This document shows, piece after piece, positions 45,266 through 57,522 of a DNA stretch of 64,000 nt. The notes beneath the pieces are model-generated. The model searched no databases and was not told the origin of the DNA. It saw nothing but the letters and a program-made list of their open reading frames with translations. The DNA comes from Pachypanchax playfairii. Its lineage: Eukaryota; Chordata; Actinopteri; Cyprinodontiformes; Aplocheilidae. The DNA is taken from positions 2,244 to 66,243 of the forward strand of contig SSNP01000305.1 of the NCBI GenBank assembly GCA_006937955.1, written 5' to 3'. Position numbers and translations under genes: made by a program. The number at the start of each line of letters is the position of its first letter. Position 1 is the first letter of the stretch.

Positions 45266-46165
45266 TCTGTTTCTAAACTGAACCTGTTGAAGAACAAACT
45301 TGCTCACCAGCTTTTTCCTAACCCTTACCCTTGTTGATTCTAATCAGCAGGTGATGTTTGATTGAGTAAACTTATGATATTTAATTTTCCCAAGAAATCC
45401 CGTGCTTGTGCTCATCCAAAACCGAATTCTTTATATTGTGTAAAATCAATATCCTTGAGCACTTTAAAATATTTTCTTTCTTTCCCTCCACGAGTCTGAG
45501 GCCGGGCTGAAATCACAGAGACAAACGAAAAAGCCGAAGAAGAAAAAAGCCCCCGCTGGCAAAGATGTTGGTAGCAGTTTGGCACAAGAACTCAGGAAGT
45601 GGTTCCTCTTAACTGAGCTGTGCTTCCTGTGTGATAACTGACCCAAACATGTTTCGCCTTTATCTCACGCATGCACAAAGGCAAAGAGACATACTCTGTC
45701 TCACTTTGGCAGAGGATACAAACATAAAGGCCTTTTCATCCTCAGCTGAGTGGTAATGGATTTAAAATGTAATAGCTGTACAAAAGATTAGAATTCCTTT
45801 AATAAAGTTTGGTCACAGAGTTAGATATGAAGTCCACATAAGAACAAAATGCCAGAGTCACAAGACGGAGGATGAAAGTAAGTTCAGGTGTGACGAAGTA
45901 AATTCAAAGGAATAGTTACGAAACATAGAGGAACCAAGTTTTAAATGTTGCATCAGCCTGAGGACAAGAGAGGAGGAATGAAAAAAACAAGGTGTGAAGA
46001 AGAGGGAGTGACGAAGAGGAGCTGGGCTTGTGGTTTAGATCTCAACACCCCCCCACTCACGGTCATGTTGTGAGGAATGTGCACGTAACGACCCTGAAAC
46101 CATAAACAATGTGCAAAAACATGATGTTTCAAGTTCAACAGCAGCTGCCTCTCCTCGACCCATAC
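45266..46165. other. No gene seen
   Basis: Intergenic DNA. A long minus-strand frame near 45953-46210 is driven by the CA repeat and not called. Confidence 0.45.
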
Positions 46166-46171
46166 CACCCT

Positions 46172-47528
<1,357 letters not shown>

Positions 47529-47599
47529 GACACACAGCCATGCTGCAGCAGCCAGAGCTCATCTTTGACTTTGCCAGTGACCATTTCAGCCCATCTCAG
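47529..47599 (+). CDS. elf1: elf1 coding exon 1
   Basis: The acceptor ends at 47528 ('gttgtttcag'). ATG at 47540 gives MLQQPELIFDFASDHFSPSQ, then a GTGAGC donor, phase 0. Confidence 0.88.
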
Positions 47600-50500
47600 G
47601 TGAGCCAATGCTGTGCTATAAAGATGTTTGAGTATCGGATGTCACAAAAAAACCTGAACAGGAACCTACAAACAATGATCTGCTTTAATGTTCATGTCAT
47701 AAAATGTGTGTTAAAGATGGGGGTTTATTCAGACTGCCCTGCGGTTACAGTGGAGCAGGTTTCCCACCAACACCTGCAGACGTACACAGGTCTGTCAGGT
47801 GAACAGACAGAGGATCATCAGGACCTGCTCAAAGGTCAGTTCAGTTCACACACACACACACATGCATCTGTAACATGTCCATTTTATTATAGAAACTCTT
47901 TCTGTCTGCCACTCCATGCTCTTATCAGTTTAAGTGTCATCGTTAATTCAGTACTACTGACAGGTTTACTTAAACTTGTAAACAGCGCTTTGAGGTACGC
48001 ATGCGCAAACGCAATCCTCCCCACATGGACCACCCTCGGGAAAAAGTTCAGGAAGTGAAAGAAAACATTCCTGGCGTGCTCATCTGAAAGATAGTGAGGG
48101 ACTGTTTTAAGATGCGGACGCGGTCAAATTGGGATACAGCACACGTGCTATAGCTCGTTCCAAACCAGAGCTGGAAGTTTAAAAAGTAAGTCTCCGCATT
48201 GTGTTTGAAGGGAGCAGCTGAACTTGGAGCTCGGCTCATTTAGCTAACAGCTGGTTAAAAACAGAATGTGTAAATAATTTACTTTAAAATTACAGCCTTC
48301 AGACGGAAGTCTGAATCATTTGACTTGTTTTGTTTAATTGTTATCAGTGTTTTTGATGTGATGCTGGTTTATTCTGACGGCTGTGTGAATGTTTTTACCG
48401 ACAGGTAGCAGCTAGCAGCCGCATCTCAGCCTCATCACCACTTATGAATTGATGCGCGCAAAACAATAGACCCTGTTTTTAAACGATATTTAACCCATGG
48501 CGCGCGGATGTGAGAAGATGAAATCAGTTGAATTTTATTTTTTATTTAAAAAAGGTACTGATGATTATTGGTAGATGGAACAATAATTGCTGTAAGCAGT
48601 GTAACAGTCTGTTAGTATGTTACACATTAACAGACTAACGCCGCGCTGCAAGGCACTTTAGAGGCAAAAAAAATAATCTTTAACAACCTGTGTAAGAAAA
48701 AACCTGCAACTATGGTGACAGATACTTACACGTGCAACAGCTGCCATTCTGCATGTTCTATTGATGCCAAAAATGAAATAAACGTGGTCACTTTCAGGCT
48801 TTTATCTCTTTTGCTAAATGACACAAACAGGAGGTGTGGTGGTCTGGTTTTCAGGACTGTGAGGACCTGGTCCTGGTGTGAAATTTATTGTGAAATTTTG
48901 ACAAGCCCATGAAATCCCTTCTGAGATGATTGGAATTGTTTTAGTTACTTAGGTGACCTGCTTCTCTCCAGTGTTTTTCTCCCTCCCTCTGAATGCTGTC
49001 CTCCTCCGTCTTCTCAAAGTGTTGTCTCCCCCCTCCCTTGTCTTCGGTCTGTAGTGGAGCCATGTGAGAGCGGAGAGGAAGAGTCCATGGAGATGCTTGT
49101 TGCTGCTGACTCACTCCTTACCATGGACTGTGTTGACACCCTGTCCCTGGAACAGCATTACTGTAAGCCCACACACACTGCCGAGCTGACACTGCTCATG
49201 TGCAACCACACGTAAAGCTGCACCTCAGACCCTCCAGCTTTCTGATGCAGGACTTGTTTAACTGTGAGAGGTTATTTTTAGACGCGATGCGCTCAGAGCT
49301 GTTCGTTTTCATTAAATCTATTTACCCCACCTCTCTTCCTCCCTCAGCCCAGGTCTTTCCGTCACTGGCCGATGTCATCACTACCCCTGTTGCCCAGGTA
49401 ACCGTGTCTGTCGAGGGGGTTGTGGGAGCTGTTGACCAGTCGCAGTGGCCCTTGTTGAACAAGGAGAGCCCTGCAGCACAGCTGCAGTCTAAAAAGAGAA
49501 GTGAGTGCTGTAGAAAGCAGCCATGAGATTGGAGTAAATAAAATGTCTGATTTGTTTTTGTTCATGGCTGTGCAGGTAAAAAAGCTCGACTTCGGAGGTC
49601 GGAGTCTCCAACACCAGATATCAAAGTAAAGAAGGACAAATACAACAAAGGTATTGTCAAAGAGAAACCTTAAAAAATCTTAAAGGGAGGAATGAAAGAT
49701 TTAAATAATTACAGTTTTTACAGTAATTACAGCTGTTCCCCAAAACCTCCGCCAGAAACCTTGGTGTCATACTGGACAACCAGCTGTCCTTCAAAGAGCA
49801 GGTTAACTCCGTAGCTCGCTCATGTCGATTCGCGCTTTACAACATCAGGAAAATCAGAGCCTTCCTCACAGACCACACCACACAGCTTCTGGTCCAGGCC
49901 CTGGTCTTGTCCCGGATCGACTACTGCAACTCATTGCTGGCCGGTCTTCCGGCGTCCTCGGTTAAACCTCTGCAGATGATTCAGAACGCAGCAGCACGTC
50001 TGGTCTTCAACCAGCCCAAGAGGGCTCATGTCACTCCGCTGCTCATTTCCCTGCACTGGCTTCCAGTTGCAGCACGCATCAAATACAAAGCTCTGCTTCT
50101 GGCTTACCAGACTCTAACACACACAGCTCCTACCTTCCTTCATCCAAACCTACATTCCCACGCGTCAGCTACGCTCAGCCGCTGAAAGACGCCTAGCGCT
50201 TCCACCACAACGTGGCATGAGATCATGTTCCAAACTCTTCTCCTCTGTTATCCCCCGATGGTGGAATGACCTACCAAACTCGGTCCGATCCTCAGAGTCT
50301 GCAGCTACTTTTAAGAGCAGACTTAAGACTCACCTCTTTAAAGAACACTTTCAGTCTTAATGTAGGAGTAATTTATGATTTATGATATCGATTTGAGAAT
50401 TTATCTCTCACAAAAAAAAAAAAAAAAATTGATACACTTGAGGTATCAGCGTCGGAATTAAACTGGACTCCAAACAGTCCGCCTCCTTATATTTTTTTCC

Positions 50501-53500
50501 TTCTCTTTGAATTCTTGCTTGTATGTTCTCTCAATGTAAGTCGCTTTGGATAAAAGCGTCTGCTAAATGACAGTAGTAGTAGTAGTAGTAGTAGTTTGGC
50601 AATAATACTTGACTCATGACAGTTTCTTATTTTGGCTTTTCAGATCAAGGTTAAATATTATATACTCTTTCATTTTAAGAACATCACAACTGAGCAGATC
50701 TAAAATATTCTGTAGCAATAGCGAATCATTCGTTACTTTATATTATCTGGTTTTCACCGCCGCTGCTTCGGTTCCTTTTTGTATGTGGCGCTTCCTGCTT
50801 TTAGTTTTTAGCTGAAATGTTGCCCAATCAGGTTTAAATCAAACAATTGACTCACTCATCATCGAGTAATAATCCACTAACTCATTGTGATCGTCTTCAC
50901 ACAGTGTTTGCATCACAGTCCATCTGTACTGTAACGTGCCGTTTATGACACGTGCTGTTGAAATAGAAAACTGTAGGTGAAAAACTAACTCCTCATGATC
51001 CAGCAGCTTGTAGAACCTCCTTTTAGCATCAGTAGGTAAAGAAGTCATTTCCTGTCTGACTTTATCAGCCTCTCGCATCATTTTAAGAATCCACTTCAGT
51101 CAAGTTGAGGTCTGAACTGTTTCAGCTCCACGATTTGGTACGCAGAGCAGTTCAGAGTCGACTCAGAGACTGTAAGACAAGCCCAAATAATCAGCCCTCC
51201 ACCACCATGTTGCACTTGGTTTTCCCCAAACATAGCACTGTGCATTGTGGGTAAATACTCTGATGTTGGTCTCATACATTATTCTCTCTACAGTGAGACA
51301 AACAAGCAGATGTAGTCTTTTATTTGTCCTTATGCACCTGTTTGAGACGTGTTTTAAAATTCTGAGAAGTTCATGTTGTAGGAATCACAACAGCTGAAAA
51401 ATCTATCATTTTCATTTAAAAATCAAATAATACCTCCATTGTGATGATGGCTGCCCTGTTCTCCCCTCTCATTCAGTGTAAAAGAACTATTTCCAAGAAT
51501 ACACCAAACAAACTCTCTTTTAGTTGTCAAAGGATGGACTGCTGCACTCAGAACAGCTAAACACACTTTCAGGTTATTCTTCTTTTCAGCACTCGGTATT
51601 CGTCACAAACCACTTGCAGAATTCTTGTAACAAAAGACACAAAAGCCTGTAATAGCCCAAAAAAAACCTCCTGACATTCCGCTCTCAGGCAAAAGTGCAG
51701 AGCTCTGTCAGGTTATTAGTTATTCTTGTGTGTGTTTGAATGCACAGACGTGTCAGAGCAGCAGATTTTATTTTGTAGGATCGTTTGTAGAAGCTCTTTG
51801 GATAAAGGGAAAAGGTTAGATGATGATTGTGGTTCTAAACTCTAGCTGTCGCTCTGGTTCTGATTACATTGTTTTATATAACAAAAATAAAAGTTTCCTG
51901 ACTCGGGGCTTTTTGGCAAAGCTTGTATTAACCTTATCTAATCTCAGTGAATCTGAACAAAGAATTTTGAGTTGTGTTGAGTCTTCTGTATGTTCAAGCT
52001 GCACAGTATAAAACCATATAGTCCTGTGAACTTGGATGATGGTTTCCAGGTTGAGAGCTTAAAGAGAATCAGTAAACTGCTACATGAATGTGATGACATC
52101 TTTATCTCAATATTTAATAGTCAAATTGCATGTTCAGTAACTGCAGGCTTCCTGTATTATCTTTAGTAAAGACTTCTATTGAAGCTTAATTCAATGATGA
52201 CACGTTCACCTTCATGGATCGGAGCAGCATCCGAGTTTAAAGAGCTCTTCAAATCCATTTGAGATGGTTCAGGTCGTCTGTGAAAGAAAGATAAAAGAAG
52301 GAATCTGAGCTCAGTCGACCTTTTGACGTTTCAGCTTGTGAAGAGCAGGATTTCTAAATCTGACTAATTATACGTATTGAACTTGATGTTAATAAAAGGT
52401 TCAGCTGTATCCTGATCTGATAACCAGAATCCTGTTAGTTATCTTTACTTGTTGAACAGGGTCCTTAAAAATACGAGTTTTCTTCTCTTATCTCACAATA
52501 ATAATTATTATTATCATTATTACCCCCGTCAAGGAGGTAATGTTTTCATCAGGGTGGGTGGGTCTGTCTGTCTGTCTGTCTGTCTGTTAGAAGGATAACT
52601 CAGAAACTAATGGATGGATTTTGATGACATTTTCAGGAATGGTCAGAAATGACCCAAGGAATAATCGATTAGATTTTGGTGGTGATCTGGATTACAGTCT
52701 GGATTCAGGAATTTTTTTAAGGATCTGGACATACAGTAATACTTTCTACAATATATCCGCTTGGTGGAGGTCTGTGCTCTCCGAGTTCAAGTTAAACATA
52801 TTAGATGTAGGTTGGTGGTTGTAACTACACTATAGCCAACGCATTTTGTGCCAGTAGTCCCTCTGACCACCAACATTCAAGTAAAATAGAGACAGATGAC
52901 GTGTCTTGCTTTAGGACACAACGGCAGAGTGAAGCGATCTCCCCTGATTACTGCACAACCTGCTTCATCCTTTACATTACTTATGGTTTTTGCTTCAGGA
53001 GGAAACACCCTTTACCTCTGGCAGTTCCTGATGGAGTTACTGCAGGACAGGCAAGTCTGTCCTCGTTACATCAAGTGGACCAATCCGCAGGCCGGGATCT
53101 TCAAGCTGGTTAACTCCAAAGCAGTGGCCAGACTCTGGGGCAAACACAAGAACAAGCCTGATATGAATTATGAGACCATGGGAAGAGCGCTCAGGTACGA
53201 CTGTCTGGGTTCTTTCTCCTACACACTTCTTCAAATGTGTGATATCATAGTTTCACAAAGCAGCACTTTAGTCTTGGTGCTGATGCTGTTTGTAGATTGT
53301 TAATGATGTTTTTTTTTTAAAGATATTGTGGAATATTTAACAGACTGGAAGATGATAATTGGCTGTTCCATGTGTTAAATGCTTACAAAGATCAAAAGGG
53401 TAAATTATGTTATCACTGTTAGCATGTTTTAGATTGTCCTTTTCTCCAGAAATGTAACTTGCAAACTTTAAGTAATTAAAAATGTTTTTGGTCATAAACA

Positions 53501-54171
53501 TGAACATCTCCTCATCAGGCCTCCATAATGTGTGTTTTGTCTCTTAAATTCCAACCTGATCCAGGTTTTGTTTGGTGTTACATTCGTGCAGGTACTACTA
53601 TCAGAGGGGGATACTGAATAAGGTTGAGGGCCAGCGCCTTGTTTACCAGTTCACGTCTCTTCCCAAAGACATGATTTACATCACAGATGGAGATGGAAGC
53701 AAAGAGGAAGATGACGACCCCGACAACAGTGGAAACGATGAGGGTGTGAGTGACAACTCTGACAGTACTGTATCTAGTGACCAGGAGGAGGAGGACGAGG
53801 AGGACTCTCAGCCACCACAAAAGAAGTTTGTCTCAAACCGAGCCACGCCCACACAGCGGACCCGGTTGGTTTCGAAGCCCTCAGCTCAGCAGGACATGGT
53901 CCTCCGACCTGCCAGCACCAGTTTGATCCAGGAGAAGCACCTGCCCATTGTGTCTGCTGAGATGCTGCGGACACTCCAGAACCTGCAGAAGGTCCAGTCC
54001 CTTCAGCCCGCCGGTCAGGCATCCGTCTTTAAAACAGCCCAGCTGCTGGGCGACCTGTGTGAGCAGCAGGCTGCATCTGAGCTGGCTGTAGACGATAAAG
54101 GTGCACCAGAGACGTCATATCCAGGACAGAACACTCCAAAGCTGGTATCTCCAACAAGCTCTGACCAATAA
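47540..54171 (+). CDS. elf1: ELF1-like ETS-domain transcription factor (seven coding exons)
   Basis: A nuclear DNA-binding regulator of the ELF subfamily that recognises GGAA-type sites. Coding exons are 47540-47599, 47717-47834, 49055-49162, 49348-49500, 49576-49650, 52999-53194 and 53592-54171. Phases agree and the sum is 1290 bases, 429 codons plus stop. The N-terminus PELIFDFASD and PAVTVEQV match the ELF1/ELF4 activation region. MEMLVAADSLLTMD matches the next conserved block. A basic linker (SKKRSKKARLRR) precedes the ETS domain (LYLWQFLMELLQD to RLVYQF, roughly residues 173-255), with recognition helix NYETMGRALRYYYQRGIL intact. The tail begins with a long acidic Ser/Asp/Glu stretch. 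Odd: the tail is about 190 residues shorter than human ELF1, and the ETS domain has several changes (LWQ for LWE, KLVN for KLVD, LNKVEG for LAKVEG). The N-terminal blocks point to ELF1 rather than ELF2. A diverged duplicate is possible. Confidence 0.88.
47717..47834 (+). CDS. elf1: elf1 coding exon 2
   Basis: Encodes CPAVTVEQVSHQHLQTYTGL and GEQTEDHQDLLK. Two acceptors compete: the better-looking 'tttattcag' at 47732 breaks the frame, while the weaker 'tgttaaag' at 47716 keeps phase 0 and gives the family's spacing. I chose 47717. Confidence 0.75.
47995..48187 (+). promoter_or_regulatory. Candidate internal elf1 promoter and alternative first exon
   Basis: A CpG-richer island inside elf1 intron 2. 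It contains an NRF1-like ACGCATGCGCAA (47998-48009) and a strong ETS-type CAGGAAGTGA (48049-48058). It ends at a consensus donor, AAAAA|GTAAGT, at 48186. This is an inference from motifs only. Confidence 0.35.
49055..49162 (+). CDS. elf1: elf1 coding exon 3
   Basis: VEPCESGEEESMEMLVAADS then LLTMDCVDTLSLEQHY, from a gtctgtag acceptor to a GTAAGC donor. Confidence 0.88.
49348..49500 (+). CDS. elf1: elf1 coding exon 4
   Basis: QVFPSLADVITTPVAQVTVS, corresponding to the conserved 'APVTHVSVTL' block of ELF1, then the start of the basic linker. Confidence 0.88.
49576..49650 (+). CDS. elf1: elf1 coding exon 5 (basic linker)
   Basis: KKARLRRSESPTPDIKVKKD, a Lys/Arg-rich nuclear-localisation-like segment, then KYNK and a GTATTG donor. 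A 3.3 kb intron containing a LINE follows. Confidence 0.88.
49740..50600 (+). mobile_element. 5'-truncated LINE in elf1 intron 5
   Basis: The plus strand encodes the end of ORF2: NLGVILDNQLSFKEQV, SRIDYCNSLLAGLPASSVKP, QMIQNAAARLVFNQ and LISLHWLPVAARIKYKALLL, then a frameshift near 50185. The 3' end is 'tgtatgttctctcaatgtaa', 'gctttggataaaagcgtctg', then (AGT)n. It shares this end with the nested fragment at 5558-5655. Confidence 0.88.
50601..52525. other. elf1 intron 5, no further feature seen
   Basis: AT-rich intron sequence without exons or repeats that I recognise. Confidence 0.45.
52526..52795. repeat. Interspersed repeat with (TCTG)n tract
   Basis: The block 'cccccgtcaaggaggtaatg', a tctg run, 'ggatggattttgatgacatt' and 'cttggtggaggtctgtgctc' with 'ctccgagttc' is a repeat I recognise as widespread in fish genomes. 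It is noncoding and lies 200 bp upstream of the ETS exon of elf1. Confidence 0.6.
52999..53194 (+). CDS. elf1: elf1 coding exon 6 (ETS domain, first part)
   Basis: GNTLYLWQFLMELLQDRQVC, KWTNPQAGIFKLVNSKAVAR and NKPDMNYETMGRALR. The donor splits the Arg codon as in other ELF genes. Confidence 0.95.
53592..54171 (+). CDS. elf1: elf1 coding exon 7 (ETS domain end and C-terminal region)
   Basis: YYYQRGILNKVEGQRLVYQF completes the ETS domain. An acidic region (EEDDDPDNSGNDEG, DQEEEDEEDSQ) follows, then EMLRTLQNLQKVQSLQPAGQ, ending SPTSSDQ and TAA at 54169-54171. Confidence 0.93.
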
Positions 54172-55575
54172 GGATGACCAGTAACATCCTCTCAACCTCA
54201 AACACGCAGATGCTCACACACTCCTCTGACTCAGGAACACTCACACAGAGCTACTCCAGCAGCTTCTCATCACCGGTGCCCAAATCTCTTATGGAGTTTG
54301 ATCTCAAATTGACATTTTATTTAAAAACATCCACAATTAGAAAAGAGACCTTCTTGATTAGTGCTTTCTCATGACATAATTTGAGGACACTGACAAGAAT
54401 CAAAGTGTCGGTGCAGTTTAAATGTCCATCCTTTAATCTGTACTGTCTGTTATTCTGTCTTTCACCCAACGACTCGACTCACCAAAGACCATAATGCACT
54501 GGAACCTAAAGCCTGTCTGCTCCTGCAGGGACTCCTCTCGCTTGCACGTCCACTCATGGAGACTTTTTTGTGCCTTTTACTTTCATCCTTTACCCACTTT
54601 ATTGTACCGGTATTTTTATTTAAAATCACATGCTGAATCATTCCTTTGCTTTAAAAGCACCTTTTGCACTAATATTTACTCCTGCTGTATGTTTTTTCTC
54701 AAAGTGCCTGAAGTTCTGTTGAATTGCTTTGTTCCTGATAATTACGGAGTTATTGAGGGAAAACATTCCATGTAATATTATTATTGTTGTTTTTTAAGAT
54801 GAATAAATCATGTCTGTATTGTGATACGATGAAAACAAGGGATCAGGTTTATTTCTAGTTGATTACTGCTGGTTAATGTTTATATATAAATTTATATATT
54901 GGGCCTTTTTTTCTTGACAATCACCACTGAAGTGGTTTTTTAGACTTTTTGCTTCTTTATATCTTTGTATTTAAACTATGGAGGCTCTGCTCTGCACATG
55001 ATCTGCTTATATACATATTACACATGTATAAATTCCTATATGACAATCTGAAACCTTCATGTATGTTATATGTTATATATATGAAACTACTTGTCTGCTC
55101 TGTTGCCATCTTTCCTCTCAGGTTTTCTGCAAAGACTCTAAATTCCATTCATTGAGTAAATTAGCTGTTTTTTTTTATTAATGAAGTAATTAGTTCAGCT
55201 TTTGCTCTTGCCTTAAACTTAGTGTAGCATCACACATGCTGCCTGCAAAGCTCACCTCAGTCCACATGCAAAGTGAGCTCTATAAGAATGAGGCTTCATG
55301 GGGCTGAGTTAGTTTTGAAGATGTTTTTCAGTGACCGTGCCTTTACCTGCAGGGAGACTGTATGCAAAACTGCTTTCACTTTATCAAACCTTTTATCTTG
55401 AATTTCTCTCACTCTCCTTATCCGGATGTCTTGTGATGCTCTTTTGCAGTTTGGTGTAAGCTTGTAACTGAGGATAAGGAGGAGCTTCAGTTGCCTTTTT
55501 AAAAGAATTATTTTTTGTATGTTTGCTTACACACTGTCCAAATGTGTTATATGAAATAAACCAACATTGTGTGTG
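54172..55575 (+). other. elf1: elf1 3' untranslated region
   Basis: AT-rich, with no coding content. AATAAA at 55555-55560, followed by 'ccaacattgtgtgtgaaatt', is the most likely polyadenylation site. An earlier AATAAA lies near 54803. Confidence 0.65.
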
Positions 55576-56045
55576 AAATTGGCCTCTGCTCTTATGTTTG
55601 GTTACATCAACAGTGTTGTACGTTTTTGTTTCTATGATATATCAGGAAATAGTTCTTTTTGTTTTGTTTACTAAGACTGCATTAGTAATTTAAAATGTTT
55701 TTTTATATACAGTATACACTATAGCTCGAAGGTTCAGTGTAATTTGGAAATTGTCTTGTTTTCCATGGAAACACATTCAATTAGATTGAACAGGTAATAT
55801 AGATATTTAAAAATATGGAAATTGTTTTTTCAGCTTTCAGCAAAAAAATACATTGTGGTAATTATAGTTTTCAGATTTCACACACTAACTCATGTTATCA
55901 AGGTAAGCTGATGAGATTTCACCTCAACCTGCCTGGAACATCTCCCTCAAGATAGATGGGTTTGATTTCAGCAGAAATAATAACTCACAGAGAAGGGTTC
56001 AGATCCGGAAACGGCTGGTCAGTGTCATCTGGACATAGCAGGAAA
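55576..56045. other. Intergenic, no feature seen
   Basis: AT-rich spacer between the elf1 3' end and a LINE fragment. Confidence 0.5.
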
Positions 56046-56325
56046 CACTGTAAGGATCATGTTTCTCCAGTGCATTTAACCCAATTCAGGTGCAAGAAAT
56101 TCCAGAAGATACAGTTGGATGCCTCCACAATCACCTGGATTAATGTCTACCTCACAAACAGTTTGTGAGATTGAATGATTGTGTGTCTGAGCAGGTGAAC
56201 AGGAGCACCACATGGTGCTGTACTCTCACCTTTCCTTTTTACTCCGTACACCTCAGACTTTCAGTACAAGTCAGAGTCCTGTCATCTGCAGAAATATAAA
56301 TCAATATTCTAATGACTTCATGGGG
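56046..56325 (+). mobile_element. Decayed LINE reverse transcriptase fragment
   Basis: Plus-strand frames read KKFQKIQLDASTITWINVYL, then TGAPHGAVLSPFLFTPYTSD and FQYKSESCHLQKY. These match the reverse transcriptase block around the TGAPQGTVLSP motif of Rex1-like LINEs. Stops are present. Confidence 0.7.
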
Positions 56326-56329
56326 GTGG

Positions 56330-57278
56330 TATGAGGGCCTGACATCTACAGTTGGGGGTTGTGCTTACAGCCCAACACCATGCATGATGTTTGGAATTTG
56401 CCAGAGAACACCAAGATTGACAAATTCTCCAATGGCACCCTGTGCTCTTCAGAGATGAAAGCAGGTTCACACTGAGCACATGTGACAGATGTGACAGAGT
56501 CTGGAGACGAAGTGGAGAAAGTTCTGCTGCCTGCAACATCCTCCAGCAGGACCACTTTGGCACTGGGTCAGTAATGATGTGGGGTGGCATTTCTTTGGGG
56601 GCTGCACAGCCCTCCATGCACTCACCAGAGGTAGCCTGACTGCTATTAGGTACCGAGATGAGATCCTCAGACCCCTTGTGAGACCATATGCTGACACGGT
56701 TGGCCCTAGGTTTCTCCAAATGCCAGACAATGTTAGACCTCATGTGGCTGCAGTGTATCAGCAGTTCCTACAAGACAAAGGCATTATTGCTATGGACTGG
56801 CCCCGCCCCTTCCCCAGACCTGAATCTACATCTGAGGCATCGTGTCTCGCTCCATCCACCAACAGCACAATGCATGAAAAAATGATTGGATTTGGCAGAT
56901 GCTTTAGTCCAGGTCTGGGACGAGATGCCTCAGGAGGAGACCGTCTGCCACCTCATCAGGAGCTGCCCAGGAGTTGTAGGGAGGTCATACAGGCACGTGG
57001 AGGCCACATCCACTACTGAGCCTCATTTTGACTTGTTTGAAGGACATTACATCAAAGTTGGATCAGCCTGGAGTTTTTCCACTTTAATTTTGGGTGTGAC
57101 TCCAAATTCAGACCTCCATGGGTTGATACATTTGATTTCTATTGACAATATGTGTGTGTGGATTTTGTTGTCAGCACATTCAACTATGTAAAGAAAAAGG
57201 ATATATAAAAATAAGAATATTTAATTCATTCAGATCTGGGATGTCTTATTTTTGTGTTCCCTTTATTTTTTAGCAGTG
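56330..57278 (+). mobile_element. Decayed Tc1-like element, second family
   Basis: The C-terminal two thirds of a transposase is visible in shifting frames: LFRDESRFTLSTCDRCDRVW, SVMMWGGISLG, RYRDEILRPLVRPYADTVG, FLQMPDNVRPHVAAVYQQFL and VIQARGGHIHY (to 57019). The expected catalytic SDE is RDE and QDN is PDN, and there are several frameshifts. The right end, in complement CACTGCTAAAAAATAAAGGG, is the terminal repeat of this Tc1 type (57258-57277). Unrelated in detail to the element at 1-1058. Confidence 0.88.
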
Positions 57279-57284
57279 TATGTG

Positions 57285-57508
57285 TAAGTGTATGTAAGTA
57301 GATAAAACAGCTTTGCGCACGCGTGAAACGTCAGACTGGCGCGTGTTGGGATGGGAGGAGCCTCCGTGGAAGCGCTGAACGTAACCGGATGTTGACGAAT
57401 CCTCTGTTACCGTTGAAGCTTTGACATTCCTGCTATCACGTTTCCAGCAGTCTCCACATCTAGAACTTTCCCGTCCCTTCAGAAACAGTTCACAGCCACG
57501 GAAAACTC
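57285..57508 (+). promoter_or_regulatory. sugt1: sugt1 promoter and 5' untranslated region
   Basis: CpG-enriched DNA ('gcgcacgcgtgaaacgtcag', 'actggcgcgtgttggg') with an ETS-like ACCGGATGT at about 57383. It lies directly between the Tc1 terminal repeat and the start codon. No TATA box. The transcription start is not resolved. Confidence 0.5.
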
Positions 57509-57522
57509 ATGGCAACCGAACG
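57509..57522 (+). CDS. sugt1: sugt1 exon 1 coding part, GC donor
   Basis: ATG at 57509 gives M-A-T-E plus two bases of the next codon. The only donor that gives phase 2 is GC at 57523 (GCAAGT). A GT six bases further on would put the next exon out of frame. Confidence 0.7.

Noticed and set aside
47733..47834. elf1 exon 2 starting at 47733
   Set aside because: Joins out of frame with exon 1. The upstream acceptor keeps the frame and the ELF spacing.
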